Positions 43,069 through 53,169 of a stretch of DNA of 64,000 bases are shown here, piece by piece. Origin of the DNA: Chelatococcus sp. (GTDB lineage: Bacteria > Pseudomonadota > Alphaproteobacteria > Rhizobiales > Beijerinckiaceae); contig QFQY01000016.1 of assembly GCA_003248805.1 (NCBI GenBank), forward strand, positions 22,170 through 86,169, given 5' to 3'. Each line of letters starts with the position of its first letter. Positions within the stretch are counted from its first letter, which is position 1. Under the pieces are notes generated by a model that worked only from the letters and a program-made list of their open reading frames with translations, was not told where the DNA came from and did no database searches. A program made the translations under genes and the position numbers.

Positions 43069-45024
43069 ATGGCACGCAACACCCGTTTCACACGCCGCGA
43101 AACCCTGAAGGCCGGCGCGGCGCTGGCGGCCGGCGCAGCCCTGGGCAGCGGCGCCCTGGCGCAGGCGCCGGCCCGGCTCAGGCTCAGGCTGCTGGAGACC
43201 ACCGATCTCCACGTCAACGTCGTGCCTTACGACTATTTCCGCGACGGCCCCGACGACACGGTCGGCCTCGCCAAGACGGCGAGCCTGATCAAGGCCGCGC
43301 AGGCGGAGGCGCGGAACAGCCTGCTCTTCGACAATGGCGACTTCCTGCAGGGCTCCTCGCTCGGCGACTATGTCGCCTACAAGAAGGGCCTGAAGGCGGG
43401 CGAGACCCACCCGATGATCGCCGCCATGAACGCCCTGCCCTATCTGTGCGGCACGCTCGGCAACCACGAGTTCAACTACGGGCTCGACTTTCTCGATCAC
43501 GGTCTCGCCAAGGCGGAGTTCCCGCTGGTCTGCGCCAATGTCGAGCGAGTCGGCCGCGGCGCGCTGATCGACGCCTGGCGCCTGTTCGAGCAGAGCTTCG
43601 AGGACGAGGCCGGCAACCGCCATGTGCTCCAGATCGGCGTGATCGGCTTCGTGCCGCCTCAGATCATGCAGTGGGACAAGGCCAATCTCGACGGCAGGGT
43701 GATCGCGACCGACATCGTCGATGCCGCCGGCAAGCACATGCCCGATCTCATGGCCGCGAATCCGGACCTCGTGATCGCGCTGTGCCATTCGGGGATCGCG
43801 GGCGGCGAGCGGCGCGGCATGGAGGAGAACGCCGCCCTGCACCTGTCGAAGGTCGAGGGCATCGACGTCATCCTGACCGGACACCAGCACCTCGTCTTTC
43901 CGGGCGGGAAGGCCTTCGACGGCATCGCCGGCGTCGACAACGTCAAGGGATCGCTCAACGGCAAGCCGGCCTGCCAGCCTGGCTTCTGGGGCTCGCATCT
44001 CGGCATCGTCGATCTCGACCTGGAGAAGCGCGGCGAGCGCTGGCGCATCGCCGAATTCAAGGTCGAGCCGCGGCCGATCTATGAGCGTACCCCGGACCGC
44101 AAGATCGTGCCCAAGGCGGCCGCCGAGGCCGGCATCCTGGCCGCGGTCAAGGCGGACCACGAAGCGACCCTGACCTATATGCGCGAGCCGGTCGGCAGCA
44201 CCGCGAGCCCGATCAACAGCTTCTTCGCGCTCGTCGCCGACGACCCGTCCGTCCAGATCGTATCCGAAGCCCAGCTGGCTTACGCGCAGCCGCTGATGGC
44301 GCAGACGCGCTGGAAGAACCTGCCGATCCTCTCGGCAGCCGCCCCCTTCAAGTCCGGAGGGCGGGCCGGCCCCGGCTTCTTCACCGACATCCCGGCCGGG
44401 CCGATCGCGATCAAGAACATCGCCGACATCTATCTCTACCCGAACACGATCCAGATCGTGAAGGTGACGGGCGCGCAGGTCGGGGAATGGCTCGAGCGTT
44501 CGGCCGGAATCTTCAACCGCATCGATCCGGCCAAGGCCGACGAGCAGCCGCTGATCAATCCGAATTTCCCGGCCTTCAATTTCGACGTCATCGACGGCGT
44601 GACCTACCGGATCGACGTCACCCAGCCCTCCCGCTACGACAATGACGGAAAGCTGGTCGCACCCGAGGCGCGGCGCATCCGCGACCTCTCCTTCGGCGGC
44701 GCGCCGATCGACGAGAAGGCCGAGTTCCTCGTCGTCACCAACAATTATCGCGCCTCGGGCGGCGGCAATTTCCCCGGCACGCGCTCGACCGTCGTGCTCG
44801 AGGCGCCGGACCTGAACCGCGACGCCGTGGTGCGCTACGTCATCGACAAGAAGACGATCGAGCCCAAGGCCGACGGCAACTGGTCGCTCAGCCCCCTGCC
44901 GGCCGGCGTCAACGTCACCTTCGTGACGTCACCGGCCGCCGCGGGACGGCTGCCGGAAGGGCTAAAGGCCGAGCCTGCCGGCGACGGCGGCGACGGCTTC
45001 GCGAAATACCGCCTGCGGAGCTGA
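43069..45024 (+). CDS. cpdB: Tat-exported 2',3'-cyclic-nucleotide 2'-phosphodiesterase/3'-nucleotidase
   Basis: This periplasmic enzyme hydrolyses 2',3'-cyclic nucleotides and 3'-nucleotides for phosphate and nucleoside salvage. The 651 residues start with a twin-arginine signal (R-R-E-T-L-K-A-G-A-A-L, cut after A-L-A-Q). The metallophosphatase domain has T-T-D-L-H, D-N-G-D-F-L-Q-G, G-N-H-E-F-N-Y-G-L and T-G-H-Q-H. A 5'-nucleotidase C-terminal domain follows (S-P-I-N-S-F-F near 385 and V-V-T-N-N-Y-R-A-S-G-G-G near 565). Tat export suggests metals are loaded in the cytoplasm. The length matches CpdB. Confidence 0.9.
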   Translation: MARNTRFTRRETLKAGAALAAGAALGSGALAQAPARLRLRLLETTDLHVNVVPYDYFRDGPDDTVGLAKTASLIKAAQAEARNSLLFDNGDFLQGSSLGDYVAYKKGLKAGETHPMIAAMNALPYLCGTLGNHEFNYGLDFLDHGLAKAEFPLVCANVERVGRGALIDAWRLFEQSFEDEAGNRHVLQIGVIGFVPPQIMQWDKANLDGRVIATDIVDAAGKHMPDLMAANPDLVIALCHSGIAGGERRGMEENAALHLSKVEGIDVILTGHQHLVFPGGKAFDGIAGVDNVKGSLNGKPACQPGFWGSHLGIVDLDLEKRGERWRIAEFKVEPRPIYERTPDRKIVPKAAAEAGILAAVKADHEATLTYMREPVGSTASPINSFFALVADDPSVQIVSEAQLAYAQPLMAQTRWKNLPILSAAAPFKSGGRAGPGFFTDIPAGPIAIKNIADIYLYPNTIQIVKVTGAQVGEWLERSAGIFNRIDPAKADEQPLINPNFPAFNFDVIDGVTYRIDVTQPSRYDNDGKLVAPEARRIRDLSFGGAPIDEKAEFLVVTNNYRASGGGNFPGTRSTVVLEAPDLNRDAVVRYVIDKKTIEPKADGNWSLSPLPAGVNVTFVTSPAAAGRLPEGLKAEPAGDGGDGFAKYRLRS

Positions 45025-45047
45025 CCCGCCCGCCGGCTGGTGGACCG

Positions 45048-45785
45048 TCAGGGCGCGATTTCGAAGACGACGCTGACCTGCGCCTGGTAGCTGTTCTCGC
45101 CGCTCGCCAGCGGGACCGCCTTCTCGGCAGCCGCCATGCGCATCGTGCCGCCAAAGGGAACCGGACGCGGCTGTGCCGAGGCCTCCTCGATGGAGAGGAT
45201 ACGGCCGAGCTTCACGCCCGCGGCGTCGGCCAGCGTCTTCGCCCGGTCCATCGCGTCGGCGACCGCCCGCTTGCGCGCTTCGGTCATGGTCTCCCGGAGA
45301 TCGTCCTTGACGAAGACGATATCGCCGCCCTGGTTGACGCCGAGGCCCACGACCTTGTCGAGAATGCCGCCGGCCTCGTCCAGCTTGCGGATCCGCACCG
45401 TGACCTCGTTGCTCACGGCATAGCCGACGATCTTCGGCTCCTGCGGCTTCTCGCGTAGGGCCTGGGACCGCAGCGGCATGATGTTCAGCCGCGAGGTCTG
45501 GAGATCGCGCTCCGCGATGCCGGCAGCCTTGAGAGCGCCCAGCACCTCGCGCATCGCTTCGCTGTTGGCCGCGAGCGCCTTCTGCGCCGTATCGGCCTGG
45601 CGGAGCACCGTGAGCGTGACGACGGCCATATCGGGGGCGACGCCGACCTCGCCCTCGCCGATCACGCTGATGCGTGGCGAGGGCCTGCCCGGCACTGCGT
45701 CCTGCGCGAGGGCCCGCGCCGACGGCAGGACCGCGGCGCCGATCAGGGCGGCTCCGACGAGGGCAGAGGCAAGGGGCTTGGACAT
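45048..45785 (-). CDS. SIMPL-domain (DUF541) exported protein
   Basis: The 245-residue protein has a signal peptide (residues 1-27, ending A-L-A-Q) and the SIMPL/DUF541 domain: I-S-V-I-G-E-G-E-V at its start, V-T-L-T-V near the next strand, and a long helix with A-R-K-R-A-V-A-D-A-M-D-R-A-K-T-L-A. Family members such as YggE are periplasmic or surface proteins linked to oxidative stress and, in eukaryotes, signalling. The start at 45785 gives a clean signal peptide; the upstream in-frame codon would add 14 residues. Confidence 0.88.
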   Translation of the reverse strand: MSKPLASALVGAALIGAAVLPSARALAQDAVPGRPSPRISVIGEGEVGVAPDMAVVTLTVLRQADTAQKALAANSEAMREVLGALKAAGIAERDLQTSRLNIMPLRSQALREKPQEPKIVGYAVSNEVTVRIRKLDEAGGILDKVVGLGVNQGGDIVFVKDDLRETMTEARKRAVADAMDRAKTLADAAGVKLGRILSIEEASAQPRPVPFGGTMRMAAAEKAVPLASGENSYQAQVSVVFEIAP

Positions 45786-45961
45786 GGCGCTTCCTGTCAT
45801 GGCTGGCCGGCTTCGGCCTGTCTCCATGCCAGCAGGGACATCGTGTCGAAATTATCGCGAGTGGATCGGGATCGGGGGCCGGAGCCGAAGATGGACGAAA
45901 TTTAACTTCTCCCCGAGGCCCCCCAGTCGTAGATTGGAATTATTCTAATCAGGAAATCATC

Positions 45962-46513
45962 ATGTCTGCCGTGTCCCCATCGCCCCTGCCCTCCCGCGGC
46001 TATGACGCCGTCGCGCGTGCACTGCACTGGAGCATGGCAGGCCTGATCCTGCTGACATTCGCGCTCGGGCTCCTGATCGACGCTCTTCCGCGCGCCTGGA
46101 AATACACGGCGGTGGAATCGCACAAGGCGATCGGCCTCGCGATCCTGGTGCTGCTCGCCGCGAGGCTGGGCTGGCGTGCCTGGCACCGCCCCCCACCGTT
46201 CACGACGATCTCTCCGTTCGAGGCGCGGGCCGCCGGATTCGGCCATGCCGGCCTGTACCTGCTGATGCTCGGGGCTCCGCTGGCCGGCTTGATCTATGTG
46301 GTGCTGCGCGGACAGGGAGTGGATTTCGGGCTCTTCCAGATCGCACCGCTGGCGGCGCCGCTCGACCGCAGCGTGACGCGACCGATCCGCGAGGTCCATG
46401 AATGGCTGGCCTACGGCCTGATCGGGCTCGCCGCGCTGCATGTCCTCGCCGCTCTCTGGCATCACCTGATCCGCAAGGACGACACGCTGCGGCGGATGAT
46501 GCCGGGGCGGTAG
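45962..46513 (+). CDS. Cytochrome b561-family protein
   Basis: A 183-residue four-helix membrane protein of the bacterial cytochrome b561 (CybB-like) group, which passes electrons between quinol or superoxide and b-type hemes. Likely heme-ligand histidines are in A-L-H-W-S at helix 1, V-E-S-H-K-A-I-G at helix 2, and the V-H-E-W-L ... L-H-V-L-A pair near the C-terminus. It is expressed from its own start at 45962, in a region divergent from the SIMPL gene. Confidence 0.9.
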   Translation: MSAVSPSPLPSRGYDAVARALHWSMAGLILLTFALGLLIDALPRAWKYTAVESHKAIGLAILVLLAARLGWRAWHRPPPFTTISPFEARAAGFGHAGLYLLMLGAPLAGLIYVVLRGQGVDFGLFQIAPLAAPLDRSVTRPIREVHEWLAYGLIGLAALHVLAALWHHLIRKDDTLRRMMPGR

Positions 46514-46591
46514 GAAGGAGCAGGCCTGTCATCGCTACGCAGCCTGTCTGGCCCGGCGACAAGTCCCCCGCTCAACGACTGATATCTCCTC

Positions 46592-46927
46592 ATGATCATC
46601 CTCAAGCGCTTACTGACCTATGGCGTTGGTCCGGGCGCGGTCGAAATCCCTGTGACGGTCGACCCGCCCGTGAAGGGAGAGCAGGACTGGCGTTGCGCCT
46701 ATGAGATCGGATGGCCGGGCGAGCCGAGGCGTGGCTTCGGATACGGTGTCGATGCGACGCAGGCTGTTCTGCTGGCCTTGCATGGCATCGGCGCCGATCT
46801 CTACACGAGCGACTACCACCGATCAGGCTTGTTGCGCTGGGAGCGGGCGGGTGGCGGCTATGGCTACCCGGTCCCGCGCACCATTCGCGATCTGCTCGTA
46901 GGAGACGATGCCGCGTCTTATGGCTGA
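46592..46927 (+). CDS. Small hypothetical protein
   Basis: A 111-residue soluble protein. The sequence contains Y-E-I-G-W-P, a G-V-D-A-T-Q-A-V-L-L-A-L segment and a C-terminal G-G-G-Y-G-Y-P-V-P that recalls a small uncharacterised family (possibly DUF6968), but I cannot confirm it. There is no signal peptide or membrane span. It lies 78 bases after the cytochrome b561 gene and converges on mcd with only five bases between stops. Base use looks coding (GC-rich third positions). Confidence 0.65.
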   Translation: MIILKRLLTYGVGPGAVEIPVTVDPPVKGEQDWRCAYEIGWPGEPRRGFGYGVDATQAVLLALHGIGADLYTSDYHRSGLLRWERAGGGYGYPVPRTIRDLLVGDDAASYG

Positions 46928-46932
46928 CCGCC

Positions 46933-48591
46933 TCAGCCCTCGACCAGCCTTCTCGCGATCACCTGCGCCTGGATCTCGGCGGCTCCCTCGAAGATGTTGA
47001 GGATGCGGGCGTCGCAGAGCACGCGGCTGACCGGATATTCCAGCGCGAAGCCGTTGCCGCCGTGGATCTGGAGCGCGTTGTCGGCCGCGGCCCAGGCGAC
47101 GCGGGCGCCGAGGAGCTTGGCCATGCCGGCCTCGAGATCGCAGCGCCGGCCGGCATCCTTCTCGCGGGCGGCGAAATAGGTGAGCTGGCGCGCGATCAGG
47201 ATCTCGGCCGCCATCATCGCGAGCTTGTCGGCGACGCGCGGGAAGGCGATCAGCTTCTTGCCGAACTGGACGCGCTCGCGCGCATAGCGCAGGCCGAGAT
47301 CGAAGGCCGACTGCGCGACGCCGACGGCGCGCGCGGCAGTCTGGATGCGGGCGGCCTCGAAGGTCTGCATGAGCTGCTTGAAGCCCTGGCCCGGCACGCC
47401 GCCGAGCAGGTTGGCGGCCGGCACCTCGAAGCCGTCGAAGGCGAGCTCGTATTCCTTCATGCCGCGATAGCCGAGCACCTCGATTTCGCCGCCGGTGAGG
47501 CCCGCGACGGGGAACGGCTCCTCGTCCGTGCCGCGTGGCTTCTCGGCGATCAGCATGGACAGCCCGCGATAGCCGCCCTCGGAGGGGTCCGTGCGCACGA
47601 GCAGCGTCATGATGTCGGCGCGGACGGGATGGGTGATCCAGGTCTTGTTGCCGGACACCTTCCAGACGGCCGCATCCCCCTCGCCTTCCCTGACGGCGCG
47701 GGTGCGAAGGGATGCGAGGTCGGAGCCGGTGTTGGGCTCGGTGAAGACGGCGGTGGGGAGGATCTCGCCCGATGCGATCTTCGGCAGCCAGCGTGCCTGC
47801 TGCTCCGGCGTGCCGCCGCACAGGATCAGCTCGGCGGCGATTTCCGAGCGCGTACCGAGCGAGCCGACGCCGATATAGCCGCGCGACAGCTCCTCCGAGA
47901 CGACGCACATCGAGACCTTGGACAGGCCCATGCCGCCGAATTCCTCGGGGATGGTCAGGCCGAAGACCCCGAGCTCGGCCATCTTCTCGACGACCTGCAT
48001 CGGGATGTAGCTGTTGGCGAGATGCCATTCATGGGCGTGCGGCGTCACCTCCGCCGCGCAGAAACGGCGCATCTCGGTGCGGATCGCCTCCAGCGTCTCG
48101 TCGAGACCGGGATCGCCGACACCGTGGGAGCCGTCCTCCTGGCTGAACAGATCGACCAGCAGGGCGCGGTTCCCGGCCGTGTTGCCCTGCGCGATCAGGG
48201 CCTCGACGGCGACGTCGCGGGCGACGGCGGCCGCCTCGGCCGAAAGCCCCAGGGCCGAGAGCCGGACGATCTCGCTTTGGCTCATCGGGATGCCGCCGAG
48301 GATCTGCGCCGCGTATTCGCCGGCCCCGATGCGGATGGCGAGGTCCTCGACCGCACCGTAGCGCCCCTCCCCCTGCAGGCGTTCGCCATAGGCCTTCAGC
48401 TCGCGCAGGGCCATGACATAGGTCGCGAGCCAGGAGAGGCCGTGGGCCGCGTGCTGCTCGGCCTCCAGCCGGGCGGAGGATATCCTGCCATCGACGAGCA
48501 CCCGTGCGCGGACGCTGGCGACGGCGGTGTCGAGCAGCGTCTCGAACGCCGGCAGCGCGGCGGCGATCAACCCGGTGGCGGCTGCGCTCAT
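46933..48591 (-). CDS. mcd: (2S)-methylsuccinyl-CoA dehydrogenase (ethylmalonyl-CoA pathway)
   Basis: Mcd oxidises (2S)-methylsuccinyl-CoA to mesaconyl-CoA in the ethylmalonyl-CoA pathway that replenishes C4 acids during growth on C1/C2 compounds. The 552-residue chain is an acyl-CoA dehydrogenase (F-G-L-T-I-P-E-E-F-G-G-M-G; F-T-E-P-N-T-G-S-D; Q-I-H-G-G-N-G-F) with an extra helical N-terminal region of about 150 residues. That extension is the known mark of Mcd and sets it apart from ordinary dehydrogenases of about 390 residues. The start at 48591 matches the extended family; the frame stays open upstream but runs into the EamA gene. ccr is 3 kb away on the same strand. Confidence 0.88.
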   Translation of the reverse strand: MSAAATGLIAAALPAFETLLDTAVASVRARVLVDGRISSARLEAEQHAAHGLSWLATYVMALRELKAYGERLQGEGRYGAVEDLAIRIGAGEYAAQILGGIPMSQSEIVRLSALGLSAEAAAVARDVAVEALIAQGNTAGNRALLVDLFSQEDGSHGVGDPGLDETLEAIRTEMRRFCAAEVTPHAHEWHLANSYIPMQVVEKMAELGVFGLTIPEEFGGMGLSKVSMCVVSEELSRGYIGVGSLGTRSEIAAELILCGGTPEQQARWLPKIASGEILPTAVFTEPNTGSDLASLRTRAVREGEGDAAVWKVSGNKTWITHPVRADIMTLLVRTDPSEGGYRGLSMLIAEKPRGTDEEPFPVAGLTGGEIEVLGYRGMKEYELAFDGFEVPAANLLGGVPGQGFKQLMQTFEAARIQTAARAVGVAQSAFDLGLRYARERVQFGKKLIAFPRVADKLAMMAAEILIARQLTYFAAREKDAGRRCDLEAGMAKLLGARVAWAAADNALQIHGGNGFALEYPVSRVLCDARILNIFEGAAEIQAQVIARRLVEG

Positions 48592-48668
48592 GGATATCCT
48601 CCCGTGTCTTATTGCGACGCAGCATAAGGCCAAGCGTCGCCGGACCGAAGGCCGTCTTTCGGAGCAGA

Positions 48669-49553
48669 TCAGCGCCGGCTGGCGAGGACGACGCCCAGGA
48701 TCGTGACCGCCATGCCGGCGATCTGCACGGCCGACAGCGTCTCGCCGAAGAGCAGCCAGGCCTCGACCGCGACCAGCGCCGGAACGAGATAGAGGAAGGT
48801 GGCGATGCGCGAGACCTCGCCGCGCCTCAGCATGAACAGATAGAGCCCGATTCCGCCGAGCGACAGCACCAGGACCGACCAGGCCAGCACCAGGACCATG
48901 GTGAGGTTCCACTCGATCCGCATCGGCTCCAGCGCCACGGCGAAGGGCAGGATGAACAGCAAGGCGGCACCGTATTGCACGGCCGTCACCGTCCGCAGAT
49001 CGCCCGAGACGATGCGCGCCTTCTGCCAGAAGGAGCCCAGCGTGACCGCGAACATGCCGAAGATGTTGAGGGCGACGGGCCCGAGGATCGCCCAGAGCGC
49101 CTCGGGCTCGACGCGGGCGATCTGCGGCTCGAGCACGAGGCCGATGCCGACGAAACCGCAGACGATGCCGGCCCAGCGGATCGGAGAGATGCGCTCCCCG
49201 ACCAGGAAAGGCCCGAACAGCGCGGTCAGGATCGGCTGGAGCCCGGCGATCAGTCCGGAGATTCCGGTCGGAACGCCGTGGCGCACGGCATACCAGACGC
49301 CACCGAGATAGATGGCGTGGAGCAGGATGCCCGCGACGGCGCAGTCCAGCCAGGCGCGCGGCGTCGCCGGCCAGGGCGCGCCGAGCGCGAGGGCGAACAG
49401 CGCCAGCAGCAAGGCGGCCGCCCCGAAGCGCACCACCAGGAAGGTCAGCGGGTCGGCATAGGACGCCGAAAAGCCGGCGACGACCCAGCCCGAGGACCAG
49501 AGCAGGGTGAAGATCAGCGGAACGGCGCGCAGGAAGAGCGGTGAGGATAGCAT
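48669..49553 (-). CDS. EamA-family drug/metabolite transporter
   Basis: A 294-residue inner-membrane protein with ten predicted helices in two EamA repeats. The first repeat carries F-L-V-V-R-F-G-A-A-A-L-L and the second L-G-G-I-G-L-Y-L-F and a terminal A-G-M-A-V-T-I-L-G-V-V-L-A. Such carriers export amino acids or other small metabolites; the substrate cannot be read from sequence. It sits 77 bases upstream of mcd on the same strand, so the two could be transcribed together. Confidence 0.88.
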   Translation of the reverse strand: MLSSPLFLRAVPLIFTLLWSSGWVVAGFSASYADPLTFLVVRFGAAALLLALFALALGAPWPATPRAWLDCAVAGILLHAIYLGGVWYAVRHGVPTGISGLIAGLQPILTALFGPFLVGERISPIRWAGIVCGFVGIGLVLEPQIARVEPEALWAILGPVALNIFGMFAVTLGSFWQKARIVSGDLRTVTAVQYGAALLFILPFAVALEPMRIEWNLTMVLVLAWSVLVLSLGGIGLYLFMLRRGEVSRIATFLYLVPALVAVEAWLLFGETLSAVQIAGMAVTILGVVLASRR

Positions 49554-49923
49554 GGATCGCCTGTCTGGGGCTCCGCTCTACACGGCTTCGCCGACCTCCG
49601 ACAGCGCAGCCGCGCCCGGCGGCCATGCCTGCATCGCCGGGACGGATCCCGAGGCCGCTCGGCCTCGATCGCGATCCGGCGCGCCCGGCGGGAGGAGCCC
49701 GTGCGACATCGCCATAGGTCGTCATACCCCCATTCGGCGCTTGCCCCCGCCGCGCCGTCACTGGCCCCTCCGTCCCCCGGAGCCGCAAGGGCGGAGGGCC
49801 CCGGCCCCGTCCGTGCCGTGCGGCCGCACTTGACGAAAATCAATGTTGCGATGCCGCTGCTGGCGTCTGATCGCCAGTCGAGGCCATGCGAACGCTCTCG
49901 CTGATGGCGCGGAGTGGTAGCCC
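49554..49923. other. Divergent intergenic region with regulatory signal
   Basis: These 370 bases separate the minus-strand EamA gene from the plus-strand lipoprotein hydrolase gene. No coding frame looks real here. The only clear feature is the dyad at 49830-49843. The rest is GC-rich without notable structure. Confidence 0.5.
49830..49843. promoter_or_regulatory. FNR/FixK-like box
   Basis: TTGAC-GAAA-ATCAA matches the FNR/FixK consensus TTGAT-N4-ATCAA at nine of ten positions and keeps the invariant TTGA/TCAA core. It is centred 87 bases before the ATG of the lipoprotein hydrolase gene, a spacing that allows the usual -41.5 activator position with a leader of about 45 bases. It suggests oxygen-dependent control of that gene but is not proof. 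Confidence 0.45.
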
Positions 49924-51135
49924 ATGCAGCCGGCAGACGACGCCATTCTCGCGACAGCGCCGCCTCCGCCAAGCGCCAGAGGACCGTCGGCGTCGCCAGC
50001 GTGCCGGTTCGCGGTCTTCGCGACGCTGCTGACCGCGATGCTGTTCGGTGGGTGCGGCGCCAGGCCGGAAACGGGCTTCCTGACGCCGGTCTCCGACCCC
50101 GCCGTCGGCACAGCCGACTATACCGTCCTGGTCGCGACGACCCGCAAGCGCGACGAGCGGCCCGGCACGCTCTTCGGAGGAGAGCGCTCGAAGCCGCTCG
50201 ATTTCGCCAGGATCGACGTATCGATCCCGGCGACGCACAAGCCCGGCGAGATCGAGTGGGCCTCGACGGCGCCGGGCAATCCCCAGACGGATTTCGTGGT
50301 TCGCCAGGCTGGTTATCTCGACGGCGAAAAGGCCTTTGTCCGCTCCCTCAATGAACAGTTGGCGAAACGGCCACGCGGGAGCCGCAAAGTGCTTCTGTTC
50401 ATCCACGGCTACAACACGATGTTCGCCGAAGGGCTCTACCGCCTGGCCCAGGTCGCTCACGACGCCAAGTCGCCGGCCGTGCCGGTGTTGTTCACCTGGG
50501 CATCGCGCGGCGAACTCACCCAGTACATCTACGACACCAACAGCGCGACGACAGCGCGCGACGATCTCGAGCGCACCATCCGCCTGATCTTCGCCAGCGA
50601 TGCCGAGCAGATCAACATCCTGGCCCATTCGATGGGGAACTGGGTCACGATCGAGGCCCTGCGGCAGATCAAGATCTCCGGCCGCGTGCCGCCATTGAAC
50701 AAGCTCGGCGCGATCTTCCTCGCGGCGCCCGACGTGGACATGGACGTCTTCAGGTCGCAAATGCAGCGTTTCGGCAAGCCGAGAAAGCCGTTCTACATCG
50801 TGCTGTCGAAGGACGACAAAGCGCTCGGCGCCTCGCGCTTCATCGCCGGCGGGGAGCGCCGCCTGGGCGCCGACTCCGACACGGCCGAGCTCGCCGAACT
50901 GGGCGCGGTCGTCATCGACCTGTCGGATCTCAAGGCGCTGGATTCGACGAACCACAGCAAGTTCGCCCAGTTCGCCGAGATCGCGCCGGAGTTGATGAGC
51001 ACGCTGGCGCGCGGCGTCCACCGGGCGCCGAGTCCCGGCGGTGCAGCGCAAGAGGCCGTCGAGGGCTCGCTGGATGCGCTCGTCGCCACCCCGCTCAAGA
51101 TCCTCGGCATGCCGTTGAAGATTATCGCGCGATAG
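49924..51135 (+). CDS. Lipoprotein alpha/beta hydrolase (DUF900 family)
   Basis: A 403-residue alpha/beta hydrolase of the DUF900 type. Residues 28-46 form a hydrophobic signal ending in a lipobox (M-L-F-G-G-C, Cys45), so it is probably lipid-anchored. The hydrolase core has the oxyanion region L-L-F-I-H-G-Y-N-T, W-A-S-R-G, and the nucleophile elbow A-H-S-M-G-N-W (Ser near 238). The acid is probably in A-P-D-V-D and the base His in T-N-H-S-K-F. The n-region before the signal is long (about 27 residues), so a later start is possible. The natural substrate is unknown. A possible FNR/FixK box lies upstream. Confidence 0.85.
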   Translation: MQPADDAILATAPPPPSARGPSASPACRFAVFATLLTAMLFGGCGARPETGFLTPVSDPAVGTADYTVLVATTRKRDERPGTLFGGERSKPLDFARIDVSIPATHKPGEIEWASTAPGNPQTDFVVRQAGYLDGEKAFVRSLNEQLAKRPRGSRKVLLFIHGYNTMFAEGLYRLAQVAHDAKSPAVPVLFTWASRGELTQYIYDTNSATTARDDLERTIRLIFASDAEQINILAHSMGNWVTIEALRQIKISGRVPPLNKLGAIFLAAPDVDMDVFRSQMQRFGKPRKPFYIVLSKDDKALGASRFIAGGERRLGADSDTAELAELGAVVIDLSDLKALDSTNHSKFAQFAEIAPELMSTLARGVHRAPSPGGAAQEAVEGSLDALVATPLKILGMPLKIIAR

Positions 51136-51230
51136 CCGCCTCGCTCGTGCCGGAGACGCGGCCGGTCGATCGGACCGAACAACCTCCGGCCGGTCCGCGC
51201 GATGCCGAGTATCTGCTCGGACACTGCTGG

Positions 51231-51444
51231 AGCCCTCACCCTGAGGAGCCATTCCGTCGGGATTGGCGTCTAGGGTATCGGACCGAATATCGTATTCGGA
51301 CCGATACCCTAGCTCATTGATTTTAAATCGAATTTTCCCGAAAATCGCGATCCGCTTTTCGGGCCGATGCTCTAGGAAAGAGGCTCAGGAACCCGCCGAC
51401 CCATCCTTCGAGACGCCGCTTCGCGGCTCCTCAGGATGAGGGCT
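51231..51444. repeat. Interrupted palindromic repeat (family also at 57432-57552)
   Basis: The outer element begins AGCCCTCACCCTGAGGAG and ends CTCCTCAGGATGAGGGCT, inverted ends shared with the intact 121-base copy at 57432-57552. Here it is 214 bases long because a separate 104-base palindromic element sits in the middle. It occupies the space between the stops of two convergent genes. There is no gene between 51136 and 51506. Confidence 0.75.
51271..51374. repeat. MITE-like palindromic insertion inside the repeat
   Basis: This 104-base block has imperfect inverted ends, TAGGGTATCGG and CCGATGCTCTA (9 of 11 matching). Inside are a near-perfect 39-base palindrome (51272-51310, one A-A mismatch) and a hairpin CCCGAAAA/TTTTCGGG (51337-51363). 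It is markedly more AT-rich than its surroundings. It resembles short non-coding repeats common in Hyphomicrobiales genomes and appears to have inserted into the older element. Confidence 0.6.
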
Positions 51445-51506
51445 CGCATTGTCAAACGGCCTTGAGAGAGCCGGCACCATCCCGAAGCGTTCAGCCTCAG
51501 CGGCCG

Positions 51507-52778
<1,272 letters not shown>

Positions 52779-53169
52779 GATCGTCTCCCTGCGTCGGCCT
52801 GGTATCCGCGCGCCGCGGCTGGCCGTTATTGGAGAGGATCATGCACCGAATGCTGCGACGCGCCATTCGCCGAATGGCTTATCTTGCAGCGCAAAACGAT
52901 CACGCGGCGAGGCTCTCCCCGAACCTGCCGAGATATTTCATGCCCGTGTCGCGCATCGCCGTGGCGATCGCGGTGGCGGAAACGGGGCCGGGCGCCTCGA
53001 CGCGAACCGATTCCGCGCGAGCACCGCGGCAAGACGATTCCGAGCATTTTTAGCATTGGCCTAAGCGTCTTTTTCAACCGGGCGTGCGAGGTTTCCCTTT
53101 CGCATCGGCTTTCCACGAAGGCCGCGTTCCGCGCCTCGGGCCGTTGCTCCAGCCTAAGGGAGTTCGACC
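52779..53169. other. Gene-free region upstream of ccr
   Basis: This 391-base stretch lies between the ccr start and a divergent small membrane-protein gene and should contain both promoters. Open frames crossing it look like high-GC noise. Two perfect short palindromes lie here (52862-52878 and 52884-52894) and are listed separately. Confidence 0.5.
52862..52894. promoter_or_regulatory. Paired palindromes upstream of ccr, candidate operator
   Basis: GCCATTCG-C-CGAATGGC is a perfect 17-base palindrome centred 92 bases before the ccr ATG. Five bases further out is a second perfect dyad, TTGC-AGC-GCAA. Ethylmalonyl-CoA pathway promoters are known to be controlled by palindrome-binding regulators such as the TetR-type CcrR of Methylorubrum. 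Assigning either dyad to such a regulator is an inference. Confidence 0.4.

Noticed and set aside
46933..49788. An extended N-terminus for mcd running into the EamA gene
   Set aside because: Family-like sequence begins at 48591; upstream codons overlap the transporter and are not conserved-looking.
52829..53053. A plus-strand 74-codon frame upstream of the small membrane protein
   Set aside because: It has no family features and covers the likely ccr promoter palindromes.
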